This document shows, one piece after another, positions 15,967 to 25,118 of a stretch of DNA of 59,705 nucleotides; position 1 is the stretch's first letter, and every line of letters begins with the position of its first letter. Origin of the DNA: Candidatus Thalassarchaeum betae (GTDB lineage: Archaea > Thermoplasmatota > Poseidoniia > Poseidoniales > Thalassarchaeaceae). The position numbers and the translations under genes are program-made. The stretch is from contig PSPG01000010.1 of the NCBI GenBank assembly GCA_003193925.1, positions 1 to 59,705 of the forward strand, read 5' to 3'. The notes below the pieces were generated by a model, which ran no database searches, was not told the origin of the DNA, and was given only the letters and a program-made list of their open reading frames with translations.

Positions 15967-17517
15967 CTACTCGACCCAGCGGTACTCGCGCTGCCCCTCG
16001 AGCTGCCCCTCGCCGCCGATGCCGACGAGGGCGAATTCCTCGCTGGGCTTGACGACCGAGCGCTTGCGCGAGCCGCGGTGCAGCGCCTCGTACACCGTCT
16101 TGTTAATCGGATGACGGGTGGAAAGGCGCTCGAAAAGGTGGAATCGCGAGACGATCTCGCGCCACTGTGACTGTACCACGCCCTCGAACACCTTGGCCTT
16201 AGCACCTGAGCCGTAGCCGCACAGTCCGACCTTCTCTCCGGCCATCTCCACGTTCTCGATGTAGTCGGACTCCATCGTTGACATCAGTGCGAGGAAGATG
16301 GAGCCGGTGTATTGGTTCCCAATGAGGCTAGATGCCCTCGTGGTTTTCTCGATGCGCTCGTCGACGAACTGCTTGAACTCGTCAGTCTTTGATATCAGCC
16401 GGCGGTAGGAGTCGTTGGCCTTCTCGAACTCCTCGATCCCATCGGGGGTGTCGGGGAAGTCATCTGGAAACGGTTCGGGGCCAATCTTCGACACGATGGC
16501 CTCCCATATCGGCAGGTGTCTGCGGTCGTGGCGGAAGACGTCGGGGAACATCCTCTTGCCCTGGAAGGCGTAGGGCAGGTGGACGATAATACGACTCCAC
16601 TGGTTGGTCAGTATCTCGTCTGTCTCGGGGTCGTACCTGCCTTCGCGAATCGCCTTGGCGCGGAAGTTGATGAAGGCCTGTTTGACCGCCTCGGAGTAGC
16701 AGCGATTCGAGTACTGGCCGTCGAACACCGGGGTGTCCTTGTGAATCTGCAGCTTGGAGTTCTCAAACATCACATCGTTCTTCTTCGAAGACCTCGGAAG
16801 ATACTTGAGGATGCGCTCGGCGAGACCTTCCTTGACCGTCTCGCCGCTCTCTCTGGCGAGGTCGAGCACGTTCTCGACGATGGTTCTGGTATCGATCTCG
16901 CGTCGGGGCTTGAAGAAGTCGTGAACTGGCATAGTGGAGACGCCCCATATGTCGGGAATCTCCAGCAGTCGCGGGTTGTGGCGAATCAGGATGGCGCCGC
17001 CGCCGGCGCCCTGTGTGTACTCACCGGAGGAGCCCATGTCATACTTCGCGTTGTCAGCGAAGACGACGATGCCGACTCGGTCCTTCTCCTCGCCGCCCCG
17101 GGCGACCCAGTCGAGCGTGTTGTGCATGGCGTCCACAGCGCCGATGCAGGCGAATAACAGGTCGACGACGTCGCAGTTGCGGAAGCACTCATCCCCGTGG
17201 ATGGGCGTGTAGCGCTGCTCGAGCATGTCCATGATGTACGTAGCCGTGGGCTTGGACCCATCAAGGGCAGACTCAGTGCCAAGGTAGATCCTCCCGATCG
17301 AGGACGGGTCCAGACCATTGCGGTCGATGAGCCTGCGAACGGCATTGGCCCCCATGGTAGCGGTGTCTTCGTGGACATCTGGAATCGCCATGGCGGCCAG
17401 CCCGAGGCCGCGATTCAGCTTGCCGAAATCGGCGCCTCGCAGCTTGGCGAAGTCCTCCATGTCGAAGTAGAGGCGAGGGAAGTGAATCGCGATGTCATCG
17501 ATTCCCACTGAAGCCAC
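15967..17517 (-). CDS. Hydroxymethylglutaryl-CoA synthase
   Basis: The 516-residue thiolase-fold protein matches the HMG-CoA synthase family. It has the catalytic Cys at about 124 (DLLFACIGAVDAMHN), the GEYTQGAGGGAILI glycine loop and a His in MPVHDFFKPR. The enzyme condenses acetyl-CoA and acetoacetyl-CoA in the mevalonate route to archaeal isoprenoid lipids. It is longer than the roughly 350-residue typical archaeal enzyme and closer to the 450-520 residues of eukaryotic and some bacterial forms. The start is GTG at 17517, with GAGGGTGAG 4 nt upstream. It is convergent with the preceding gene, 5 nt apart. Confidence 0.82.
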   Translation of the reverse strand: MASVGIDDIAIHFPRLYFDMEDFAKLRGADFGKLNRGLGLAAMAIPDVHEDTATMGANAVRRLIDRNGLDPSSIGRIYLGTESALDGSKPTATYIMDMLEQRYTPIHGDECFRNCDVVDLLFACIGAVDAMHNTLDWVARGGEEKDRVGIVVFADNAKYDMGSSGEYTQGAGGGAILIRHNPRLLEIPDIWGVSTMPVHDFFKPRREIDTRTIVENVLDLARESGETVKEGLAERILKYLPRSSKKNDVMFENSKLQIHKDTPVFDGQYSNRCYSEAVKQAFINFRAKAIREGRYDPETDEILTNQWSRIIVHLPYAFQGKRMFPDVFRHDRRHLPIWEAIVSKIGPEPFPDDFPDTPDGIEEFEKANDSYRRLISKTDEFKQFVDERIEKTTRASSLIGNQYTGSIFLALMSTMESDYIENVEMAGEKVGLCGYGSGAKAKVFEGVVQSQWREIVSRFHLFERLSTRHPINKTVYEALHRGSRKRSVVKPSEEFALVGIGGEGQLEGQREYRWVE

Positions 17518-17602
17518 GCGCTCACCCTCTGGTCCCGCCCGGTATGGTTCAGGTTATGAGGGCTCGCCCTACCCATCCAATGGAAATATCAACTCAAACG
17601 CT

Positions 17603-18721
17603 TTACTGAGAGTTGGTTAGCTGATCCATTGCAGAAAGTAATTCGGGCTTATCGGCGAAGTGCTCCGAAACCGGTGCCAGAGCCTCTGCGAGGCCGTCTG
17701 CGACGGCCATCTTCGCATCGAGAGGGTGTACCGATCCATCTGCGACCGCGTCGATGAACGATTGCAGATCACCCCAGATTGAAGGCTCACCGTACTCGGG
17801 ATTGGGATTGACCTGGATGGAGCCGCTGTTCGGCAACACGATGTGCCGTGCAATCTCGAACACCGGGGAGTCGGGATTGCCGATCTCGAGGAAGGCCTCG
17901 CCCATCTTCTCGCGCAGTGACTCGGGCGAGTCGTGCAGGAGGATGGCGTTGCCCGGGTCCGACTTCGACATCTTGTGGTCGAATGAGTCCATCCTACCAC
18001 CGGTGCCCTTGAGCCCCGAGAGCATGGGGGTGTGGATGCAGGTTGCCTTGGTCCAGCCGTACTTGTCAGCGACATCGCGCATGTACATGTGCGCCTTGCG
18101 CTGGTCCATGCCTCCGAAGGCGATGTCGACCTCGAGCTCGAAGATGTCAGCGGCCTGCAGGGCCGGGTAGTAGAACGCGGCGAGGTCGTGCTCCGAGGAG
18201 TCCTCGTGCCGACCCATGATGCTGAATGTCCTCCTCACCCTCGAGAGGCTCATGTTCTTCGAGCAGCGCAGGACCCTCTCCCAGTACTTGCCGGAGTCCA
18301 TCAACTCGGATGCACTGAGGAACCTCAACTGGCCCGAGCCCTCGCCTTCCTCCGGATTCCCGAGTAGGGCTCGGAAGACCTCTGTCATGTACTCGCCCGC
18401 GAGCGTGATCTTGTCCATGTCGCGGTCGAACTTGTCGTTGACCCATGCGTGCCAGTCTGCGAGTAGGATGATGACATTGACGCCTTCATCAAGCATGTTT
18501 CGAATGGTGTCGGCAAGGAGAATGTATGCTAGATGCGCCTTGCCGCTCGGCTCGAGACCGATGTAGGCGACAAGTTGGCTATCCCCCGAGTGGGTCGAGC
18601 CGCCGGCAATCACGGAGGCCACGTGGTCAACCCCTACGACCTCGGCGCATCCGGAGAACATCCTCGCAATGCTGGCGCGGCCCTCCTCGTCGAGCGACGA
18701 GGGGGGGTCGTCCTGACTCAT
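17603..18721 (-). CDS. tyrS: Tyrosyl-tRNA synthetase
   Basis: The 372-residue class I synthetase has the HIGH-like motif GLEPSGKAHLAY and the KMSKS motif DHKMSKSDPG, which bind ATP. YYPALQAADIFELEVDIAFGGMDQRKAHM is typical of TyrRS/TrpRS of the archaeal/eukaryotic type. The short C-terminal domain fits archaeal TyrRS rather than the bacterial S4-containing form. It is 8 nt downstream of the 171-residue gene, so both are probably cotranscribed. Confidence 0.95.
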   Translation of the reverse strand: MSQDDPPSSLDEEGRASIARMFSGCAEVVGVDHVASVIAGGSTHSGDSQLVAYIGLEPSGKAHLAYILLADTIRNMLDEGVNVIILLADWHAWVNDKFDRDMDKITLAGEYMTEVFRALLGNPEEGEGSGQLRFLSASELMDSGKYWERVLRCSKNMSLSRVRRTFSIMGRHEDSSEHDLAAFYYPALQAADIFELEVDIAFGGMDQRKAHMYMRDVADKYGWTKATCIHTPMLSGLKGTGGRMDSFDHKMSKSDPGNAILLHDSPESLREKMGEAFLEIGNPDSPVFEIARHIVLPNSGSIQVNPNPEYGEPSIWGDLQSFIDAVADGSVHPLDAKMAVADGLAEALAPVSEHFADKPELLSAMDQLTNSQ

Positions 18722-18729
18722 GCTTCACC

Positions 18730-19245
18730 TCATTCGAGCGATTTCGTCAACTTCTTCGCGCGTCCCGCTGCTCCGGTGTTGTCACCTTGAGTTAGCGCGG
18801 CCTCGATTCCCTCAATCATAGACTCTGCCTGCGCTCGCACCTCGTCGGATAGGTTTTCGGACAACCCCATGAAATGGCGCGCACTTGAGATCGCCGACTT
18901 GGCTTTGCTCGCCTTCTTGGCCCATTCCTTGCCCTTGTCGCCCCTCTGCTTGGAGTTGTATCCGGTGGCTTCGTCGAGGAATATCGTCCACTTCCTACGG
19001 ACATCCATCGCGGCCTTCACCGCTTCCGGGTCGTCGAAATTCGGGGCCTCGTTGGTCACGTCCACCAGCAGCGCTCCCTGCTCGTTGTAGCTCGCCGCTA
19101 TCGAGGTCATGATGCCGTGCGAGCCGCTGAACGAGTTCCCGCCGGTGTCCTCGACATTCTCGAAGTACTTGCCGGCCAGACCGGCTAATCCCCCGTCTGC
19201 AGTGACCTGTTTTACCAGTCCGCGCTTGACATCGAATCTCTCCAT
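18730..19245 (-). CDS. Conserved-looking protein of unknown function, possibly DUF5611
   Basis: The 171-residue soluble protein begins MERFDVKRGLVKQV. It has a mixed alpha/beta N-terminal half and a Lys-rich helical second half (KGKEWAKKASKAKSAISSARHFMG). The start YDVKRG-like pattern recalls a domain of unknown function (DUF5611) in Thermoplasmata, but I am not sure. No catalytic motif is visible. It shares an operon with tyrS, 8 nt apart, and is divergent from the beta-propeller gene. Confidence 0.55.
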   Translation of the reverse strand: MERFDVKRGLVKQVTADGGLAGLAGKYFENVEDTGGNSFSGSHGIMTSIAASYNEQGALLVDVTNEAPNFDDPEAVKAAMDVRRKWTIFLDEATGYNSKQRGDKGKEWAKKASKAKSAISSARHFMGLSENLSDEVRAQAESMIEGIEAALTQGDNTGAAGRAKKLTKSLE

Positions 19246-19345
19246 GGCCGAGCGCTGTCTGTGACCTTCTTGAATGCTGTTGCGAGCCAGTCTGCGTCGG
19301 GGTGTGTGTCGAACGGGCTAAACCGGCATCGCCTGTCGGGCGAGC

Positions 19346-20563
19346 ATGCGTCGAGGCATCACCAGAGCATTGGCTGTGGCCTGCGTCTTGCTGCTGACGG
19401 TCCCGGGAGCGAGCGCTGGTTCGGCCGTGAAAATGTATGATGTAGTCAGCCTCGCGGAGGAGGATCTGGGATTGAATGGAGCGGCACTCGACCCCTCCGG
19501 CGAATGGGCGATAGTATTCGGTGCGGATGCGTATCTGGAACTAGTCAGTACTTCGGATCCGGCAACTCGGATAGAGTTGCTCTGGAACAGCGATGTGGAT
19601 TTGAACGATGGTGACTTTCACCCGGGAGGTCAGACAGCATTCATCGTCGGTAGAGAAGGGCAGGTACTCAGGTACGCCCGGGAGGACCACTCGATTACCA
19701 ATGCTGGCGGTCAGCTTGAGTTCGGACAGACGAAGTTGACTGCTGTAGCATGGAACACCGGAGGCTCCTGGGCTTATGTCGGAGGGGAAGACGGCTGGCT
19801 CTGGAGAATGAGGGCGGCTGAAGACGGAGGCGCAGAGGTACACCAGATTCTGGGACGGGGGGCCAGTGACATCTCAGGCATCGACTGTCATCCATCGCTG
19901 ATGCTCTGCGTAGTATCGAGTGTAGTGGACGGAATCGGAGTCATCGACCGGGATCACACTCTGTATTGGATAGGCGGGACGGGTTACCCATGGTCGGACG
20001 TCCAGTGTCCGACAGGGGAGCATGATGAGTGCGTAGCAGTCTCCAGCGACCGGAACATCGCCACGATCGCCCTAGATGATGAACAACCATCGACATCGGG
20101 TGTCGAAATCATTCAACTTAGCGATGCCGAGGGTTATTTCACAGGGCTGTCGCATCAGCAGGGAGACCGCTCTCTCATCATCGTGACTCCCTTCAGCCTG
20201 ATAGAGCACGACCTCAGCCAGAGCGCGGCGTTCCCATGGCTGGAGTTTCCCGATGCCGTCGACTTCGACGTATCGATCGCAGGCGAGAGGATAGTCGCCA
20301 CTTGGAGCACGGACAGGGACAGTGGCTGGATCCTCACCGATAGGGGTACAATAGTGCAATTCCATCCACCGCTTTCGAACTCGGTCGGAGGAATTCTCGG
20401 TGCTTGGATTCTGATTGCTATTCCACTCGCCACCCTTCTAGTGATACTCAGCCTCACGTTTGGCCTGTCCCCGGGCCTCCGGCAGTGGTTCACTCTCCGA
20501 TTCGGCAGCGATGAGGAGAAGCGGGCCGCCCGCGGGGCGGCACGCAGGAAGAAGAGGGGCTGA
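19346..20563 (+). CDS. Surface beta-propeller protein with C-terminal anchor
   Basis: The 405-residue protein has a signal peptide (about 1-24, ending GASAG), then about 300 residues in repeating blocks such as LTAVAWNTGGSWAYVGGEDGWLWRMRA and ISGIDCHPSLMLCVVSS. These are WD40/YVTN-like propeller blades. A transmembrane helix (about 350-375, AWILIAIPLATLLVILSLTFG) and a basic tail (KRAARGAARRKKRG) complete a type I topology with the propeller outside. Two Cys pairs (IDCHPSLMLC, QCPTGEHDEC) may form disulfides. Its ligand is unknown. Confidence 0.75.
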   Translation: MRRGITRALAVACVLLLTVPGASAGSAVKMYDVVSLAEEDLGLNGAALDPSGEWAIVFGADAYLELVSTSDPATRIELLWNSDVDLNDGDFHPGGQTAFIVGREGQVLRYAREDHSITNAGGQLEFGQTKLTAVAWNTGGSWAYVGGEDGWLWRMRAAEDGGAEVHQILGRGASDISGIDCHPSLMLCVVSSVVDGIGVIDRDHTLYWIGGTGYPWSDVQCPTGEHDECVAVSSDRNIATIALDDEQPSTSGVEIIQLSDAEGYFTGLSHQQGDRSLIIVTPFSLIEHDLSQSAAFPWLEFPDAVDFDVSIAGERIVATWSTDRDSGWILTDRGTIVQFHPPLSNSVGGILGAWILIAIPLATLLVILSLTFGLSPGLRQWFTLRFGSDEEKRAARGAARRKKRG

Positions 20564-20633
20564 GGGGAATTCGGCCCCCTGGGCCGCGAAGCAACGTTCA
20601 TGTGGGCTACACTGTCGGGACCGGTTGAGAGCG

Positions 20634-21806
20634 ATGGCGTACGAGGCACTGGACTTCTACGATGTCGATTCGCTGCTGACCGACGAGGAGCGGATGATCC
20701 GCGACGCCGTCCGGGACTGGGTCGAGGAGAACGTCATACCCAACATCGAGAAGGCCTGCAGAGACGAGGTATTTCCCGACCAGTGGCGCGTCGATCTGGG
20801 CGAGATGGGTGTGCTAGGAGCCCCTCTCAAGGGCTACGGCTGCCCCGGACTGTCATACATGGCATACGGCCTGATCTGCCAGGAACTCGAGCGCGGCGAC
20901 AGCGGCGTGCGCTCGTTCGCGAGCGTACAGGGCTCGCTCGCCATGTACCCAATCTGGGACTTCGGCAGCGAGGAACAGAAGAACCACTACCTGCCTAAGA
21001 TGCACGCTGGCGAGTGGATTGGCTGCTTCGGCCTCACGGAGCCAGACTACGGCTCCAACCCAGGCGACATGATCACCCGAGCCGAGGACAAGGGCGACCA
21101 CTACCTGCTCAACGGCGCCAAGATGTGGATCACCAACGGCACCATAGCCGATCTGGCCATCGTCTGGGCCAAGCTCGACGGCGTCATCCGCGGCTTCATC
21201 GTCGAGGAAGACGATCCCGGCTTCACCGCCCCCGAGATGACCGGTAAGCACTCCCTCAAGGCCAGCGTCACCAGCGAGCTGGTGTTTCAGGACTGCAGAA
21301 TCCCCAAGGACAGGATCCTGCCCGGTGTGGAGGGGCTGAAGGGGCCGTTCAGCTGTCTCAACAACGCGCGCTACGGAATCTCATGGGGAGCCGTCGGCGC
21401 GGCCCAGTCCTGTTTCAGCTCGGCCAAGGAGTACGCCCTCAGCCGAATCCAGTTCGACCACCCCATCGCTTCGTTCCAACTGGTGCAGAACAAACTGGCG
21501 TGGATGCTGAGGGAGATTACCAAGGGTCAGCTGCTGGCATACCACCTCGGCAAGAAGAAGGACGACGGGACCTGGACGTCCGAACAGATCTCGCTGGCCA
21601 AGATGAACAACGTCGACATGGCACTAGAGATTGCTCGAATGGCGCGCGACATCCACGGCGCCAACGGTATACTCGACGAATACCCGATAATGCGCCACAT
21701 GGCGAACCTAGAGTCTGTAAAGACCTACGAGGGAACCCACGACATACACAACCTCATTCTCGGCCATCACATCACCGGAATACAGGCCTTCAGGCGAGAG
21801 CTCTGA
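20634..21806 (+). CDS. gcdH: Glutaryl-CoA-type acyl-CoA dehydrogenase
   Basis: The 390-residue FAD enzyme resembles glutaryl-CoA dehydrogenase. It has DSGVRSFASVQGSLAMYPIW with the Arg used for the glutaryl carboxylate, GCFGLTEPDYGSNPGDM, and TYEGTHDIHNLILGHHITG with the catalytic Glu. The reaction oxidises and decarboxylates glutaryl-CoA to crotonyl-CoA in lysine and tryptophan breakdown. The ATG at 20634 begins the conserved MAYEALDFYDVDSLLT; a frame running upstream overlaps the propeller gene and is not used. It lies just before etfBA, its likely electron acceptor. Confidence 0.88.
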   Translation: MAYEALDFYDVDSLLTDEERMIRDAVRDWVEENVIPNIEKACRDEVFPDQWRVDLGEMGVLGAPLKGYGCPGLSYMAYGLICQELERGDSGVRSFASVQGSLAMYPIWDFGSEEQKNHYLPKMHAGEWIGCFGLTEPDYGSNPGDMITRAEDKGDHYLLNGAKMWITNGTIADLAIVWAKLDGVIRGFIVEEDDPGFTAPEMTGKHSLKASVTSELVFQDCRIPKDRILPGVEGLKGPFSCLNNARYGISWGAVGAAQSCFSSAKEYALSRIQFDHPIASFQLVQNKLAWMLREITKGQLLAYHLGKKKDDGTWTSEQISLAKMNNVDMALEIARMARDIHGANGILDEYPIMRHMANLESVKTYEGTHDIHNLILGHHITGIQAFRREL

Positions 21807-21880
21807 ATGCACAGGTGGGCTATGCAGAGCCCATTGCTCCTTCCCAATATTCTTAGAGGCAACATCGGTCCCCGAAAGCC

Positions 21881-22651
21881 ATGGTTCTCAGGGGGATCGC
21901 AGTACTAATGAAGCAGGTCCCAGACACCACCGCCAAGATCACGGTCTCAGGCGGCAGGGTCGATGAGTCCGCTATCAGCAAGTGGTCGTTCAGCCCGTAC
22001 GACGAGTACGCGCTGGAATCCGCGCTCCAGATCAAGGAGGCGGGAGGTGTCGATCTGATTGCGGTGACTTGCGGGCCGGCCCGCGCTGCGAAGATGCTGA
22101 CAGATGCCGCGGCGGTCGGAGCCGACGCCCTGGTTCATGTCCTTGTGGAAGACCTCAGCGCACTCGATTCCACACAGGTGCAGGCGATTCTCGCAGCCGC
22201 CGTCAAGCACACGGGGGCGGATGTAGTGTTCTGCGGCAAGCAGGCCGCTGACACCAACGCCGGCTCGACTGGTCCGGGTGTCGCGCACCTTCTGGGCGCA
22301 TCCTGCGTCACCATGGTCTCGGAGATCGCAGTGGACGGCGACTCGTTCACCGCGATGCGCGCCACCGCGGATGGCAACGAGAGAATCGCTGTATCCAGTC
22401 CGTGCGTCTTCGCCTTCGACAAGGGCACTACGGAGCTGCGCCGACCCAACGTCCGAGGCATCATGATGGCCAAGAAGAAAGTCATCGAGACGATGAGCCC
22501 GGCCGACCTAGGCGTCGATATGGGCGGCTCATCCGTTTCCATAGACGGGCACTCGCCGCCTCCCGAGAAGCCCCCCGGGCAGAAGTTCGAGGGTGCCGAG
22601 TCGGTCGCGACCGTCGTCGGCAAACTGCGCGACGAGGCGAATGTAATCTGA
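21881..22651 (+). CDS. etfB: Electron transfer flavoprotein beta subunit
   Basis: The 256-residue protein starts with IAVLMKQVPDTTAKI, has LIAVTCGPARAAKML, VVFCGKQAADTNAGSTGPGV and a C-terminal KKKVIETMSPADLGV. All are ETF-beta signatures. With EtfA it accepts electrons from acyl-CoA dehydrogenases. It is followed by etfA after 9 nt. A TATA-like AATATTCTTA lies about 35 nt upstream. The quinone reductase partner is not in the window. Confidence 0.95.
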   Translation: MVLRGIAVLMKQVPDTTAKITVSGGRVDESAISKWSFSPYDEYALESALQIKEAGGVDLIAVTCGPARAAKMLTDAAAVGADALVHVLVEDLSALDSTQVQAILAAAVKHTGADVVFCGKQAADTNAGSTGPGVAHLLGASCVTMVSEIAVDGDSFTAMRATADGNERIAVSSPCVFAFDKGTTELRRPNVRGIMMAKKKVIETMSPADLGVDMGGSSVSIDGHSPPPEKPPGQKFEGAESVATVVGKLRDEANVI

Positions 22652-22660
22652 GGTGAGGGG

Positions 22661-23581
22661 ATGGACATCACAGTGATAGCGGAGACGACCGGCGACGGGC
22701 TCCACCCCGTCACCGCTCAACTGGTCGGCGCTGCATCATCCATCGGTGGGACCTCGACGGTACTGTGCCCCGGAGGCGTGGGCGCGGCTGAAGCGGCTTC
22801 CATCGCAGGGGTCACCAAAGTCATCTCTGTCAAGGGAGACTGCTTCAGCTCGTTCGACGGCGGCGCTTGGGCCGAAGCCCTGAATTCAGTGGCCGGTGGC
22901 GACGTCATCATGGCGGCTGCCTCGCCCTCCGGCCGTGAGATAGCGGCCACTATGGCCGCGATGCGCGAGATCCCGATCGTGCAGGACGCGACGGCGCTCG
23001 GCCCGGGAATCTCGGTCACCCGACCAATCTACTCGGGCAAGGCCATCGAGACCTCGACCATCTCTACGCCTTGCGTGATCACCCTGCGAGCTAATGCGTT
23101 CGACGCCGCAGGCGGCGGCGGCAATGCCGACGTCAGCACGGTCAACCGGAGCGCTGACGTCGCAGTCGCAGTCAGGGAGGCCATCGCCAAGGCCAGCGAG
23201 AGGCTTGACGTGGCGGAGGCCGACATCATCATCTCCGGTGGGAGAGGCATGGGTGACCCGGCCAACTTCTCACACCTCAATGAGGTCGCCGACATAATCG
23301 GGGCTGCGGTCGGAGCCAGCAGAGCCGCTGTGGACACCTGGGACGAGATACCCCACAGCATGCAAGTCGGCCAGACCGGCAAGACGGTGACTCCGAGACT
23401 GTACATCGCGGTGGGAATCAGCGGCGCCATCCAGCATCTGGCGGGAATGAGAACGAGCAAGTACATCGTCGCTATCAACAAGGACCCAGATGCACCGATC
23501 TTCGGTGTGGCTGACTACGGGATAGTGGCTACTTGGGAGGAGGCGCTTCCCGCGCTGAAGGCCGAGCTGAGAAAACTGTAA
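22661..23581 (+). CDS. etfA: Electron transfer flavoprotein alpha subunit
   Basis: The 306-residue protein has an N-terminal Rossmann half and the C-terminal FAD domain with IIISGGRGMGDPANF, ASRAAVDTWDEIPHSMQVGQTGKTV, YIAVGISGAIQHLAGM and VAINKDPDAPIF. These bind FAD and match EtfA closely. It forms an operon with etfB and probably with the glutaryl-CoA-type dehydrogenase. The stop codon abuts the end of the next, convergent gene with no spacer. Confidence 0.95.
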   Translation: MDITVIAETTGDGLHPVTAQLVGAASSIGGTSTVLCPGGVGAAEAASIAGVTKVISVKGDCFSSFDGGAWAEALNSVAGGDVIMAAASPSGREIAATMAAMREIPIVQDATALGPGISVTRPIYSGKAIETSTISTPCVITLRANAFDAAGGGGNADVSTVNRSADVAVAVREAIAKASERLDVAEADIIISGGRGMGDPANFSHLNEVADIIGAAVGASRAAVDTWDEIPHSMQVGQTGKTVTPRLYIAVGISGAIQHLAGMRTSKYIVAINKDPDAPIFGVADYGIVATWEEALPALKAELRKL

Positions 23582-25072
23582 TCAGCGAACTTGGACGGTG
23601 ATCGTCGCCCTCGTCGACGCTCTCCTGTCGTCGGTCACAGTCAGATGAAAGGCGTGGACCCCGCTGGCTAGCCGGACGCGTATCTGGGGCGTGTCTCCGA
23701 TGACCCGTCCCCTGCCGTCCTCCCAAGCCCAGCCCTCGATGGTGCCGTCGGGGTCGTACGAGCGGCCACCGTCCAGAAGCACGGTGGCCTTGCCCTCCTC
23801 GTCTACTCCCACCGTGCGGTCGTCGCCGGCGTCGGCCACCGGAGGGAGGTTAATCGCACGGGCCGACTCCGATAGGTCCTCGAGCAGGTCGACCTCCACG
23901 ACCTGCTCGTCCACCTGTATCTCCATCTCCTCGTGCAGGGTGTCGAGGATGCCTCCGGCCTCCTCGGGAAGATTCGGTCTCTGTTCGACCAGTTGCTCCT
24001 CCTCCTCTGAGAGGGCGCCTGAGTACTCGCCCGAACCCGGTTCAGTCGGCTCCTCCTCGGTAGGAAGGCCATCATAGCGCGGCGGCGTGTCGGGGTCGAG
24101 GATGACCATAGGAGCCGGAGTGCGTCCCTTCCTGTCGTCACCCAGCACCGCAACCCGCTCACCGAGGTCAAGGACGTGCTCGACCATGCCGATGTGCTCG
24201 AACTGCCATACGACCTCGCCCTCAGGGGTAATTCGAAAGATGTCGAACCACGATGCGACAAGCATGTCGTCTCCCCAAGCGCAGACCCCAGAGACCTGGT
24301 AGTCCAACTTCGCAATCAGCCGCTCCTGGCTGTCACCGATGCCCAGGCTGAGGAGGCTGCCGTCGAAACAGCCTACAATCACGCCAGAGTCAGTGGCCAT
24401 CAGGGCAGTCGCTCTAGCCGGCAGTTCGGAGGTGTTGAGCAGCCCGCGCTCAGGGTGCCAGCACTCCAGCCTGTTCTCGGGTCGCTCGTCGACGGTCATA
24501 CCAAGGGAGTTGCGGGCAGCCGCGAGGACGCCGTCCGAGCGGAAGACCAGGCAGGAGATCGTCTCGACGTCGTCCTCTGCGGCCGGTGATTCATGCAGCA
24601 CCTCGAGCCCGGGGCCGAGAATGAGCAGCCCCCCGTCCTCGAGCGCGGCTGCGCAGGTCCCGTCCTCGGCGCAGGCAAGGCCGGTCAGGTGCCCGAGATG
24701 CGCTTTGGCGGTCTCGCTGCCGTCGGCGGCAAGCACCGTCAGGCAGCCGGAGCCGTCGGCCACGACCACGTGGCCGGCCGAGGCCGCCATCATCTCACAG
24801 CCCGAATCGACGGGGTGCTCCCAGCGGGGTTCGGTGTGGAAAGCCGATACACCGCCTGTGCTGGAGGCACCGACGACCAAGTCGCCCAGACGATCCAGTC
24901 CCACGACCATACTACCGAGGTCGACCGAGTCGATGACGACTCCGTCGCAGCCGAACACGTGCAAGGCACCGGAGTCGCATCCTATGGCGAAATTACCGTC
25001 CGAGAGAGTGCAGGTGCAGCGGGCGACTTCGTCGATGTCGATACTCGCGAGCGCGTCTATCGTGCCCCTCAT
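23582..25072 (-). CDS. Beta-propeller protein with C-terminal PKD domain and no signal peptide
   Basis: The 496-residue protein starts MRGTIDALASIDIDEVARCTC without a signal peptide. About 310 residues of propeller-like blades follow (for example LSDGNFAIGCDSGALHVFGCDG, VISCLVFRSDGVLAAARN type). Then comes a very acidic linker (LSEEEEQLVEQ, EMEIQVDEQVVEVDLLEDL) and a PKD domain (PPVADAGDDRTVG to TITVQVR, with SYDPDGTIEGWAWEDG). PKD domains are usually extracellular, so the absence of an export signal is odd. It lies downstream of purF on the same strand. Partners are unknown. Confidence 0.7.
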   Translation of the reverse strand: MRGTIDALASIDIDEVARCTCTLSDGNFAIGCDSGALHVFGCDGVVIDSVDLGSMVVGLDRLGDLVVGASSTGGVSAFHTEPRWEHPVDSGCEMMAASAGHVVVADGSGCLTVLAADGSETAKAHLGHLTGLACAEDGTCAAALEDGGLLILGPGLEVLHESPAAEDDVETISCLVFRSDGVLAAARNSLGMTVDERPENRLECWHPERGLLNTSELPARATALMATDSGVIVGCFDGSLLSLGIGDSQERLIAKLDYQVSGVCAWGDDMLVASWFDIFRITPEGEVVWQFEHIGMVEHVLDLGERVAVLGDDRKGRTPAPMVILDPDTPPRYDGLPTEEEPTEPGSGEYSGALSEEEEQLVEQRPNLPEEAGGILDTLHEEMEIQVDEQVVEVDLLEDLSESARAINLPPVADAGDDRTVGVDEEGKATVLLDGGRSYDPDGTIEGWAWEDGRGRVIGDTPQIRVRLASGVHAFHLTVTDDRRASTRATITVQVR

Positions 25073-25118
25073 GGTCTATTGAGAGATCGATTGAACTTCA
25101 TTCTGCCGCGTAGGCGTG

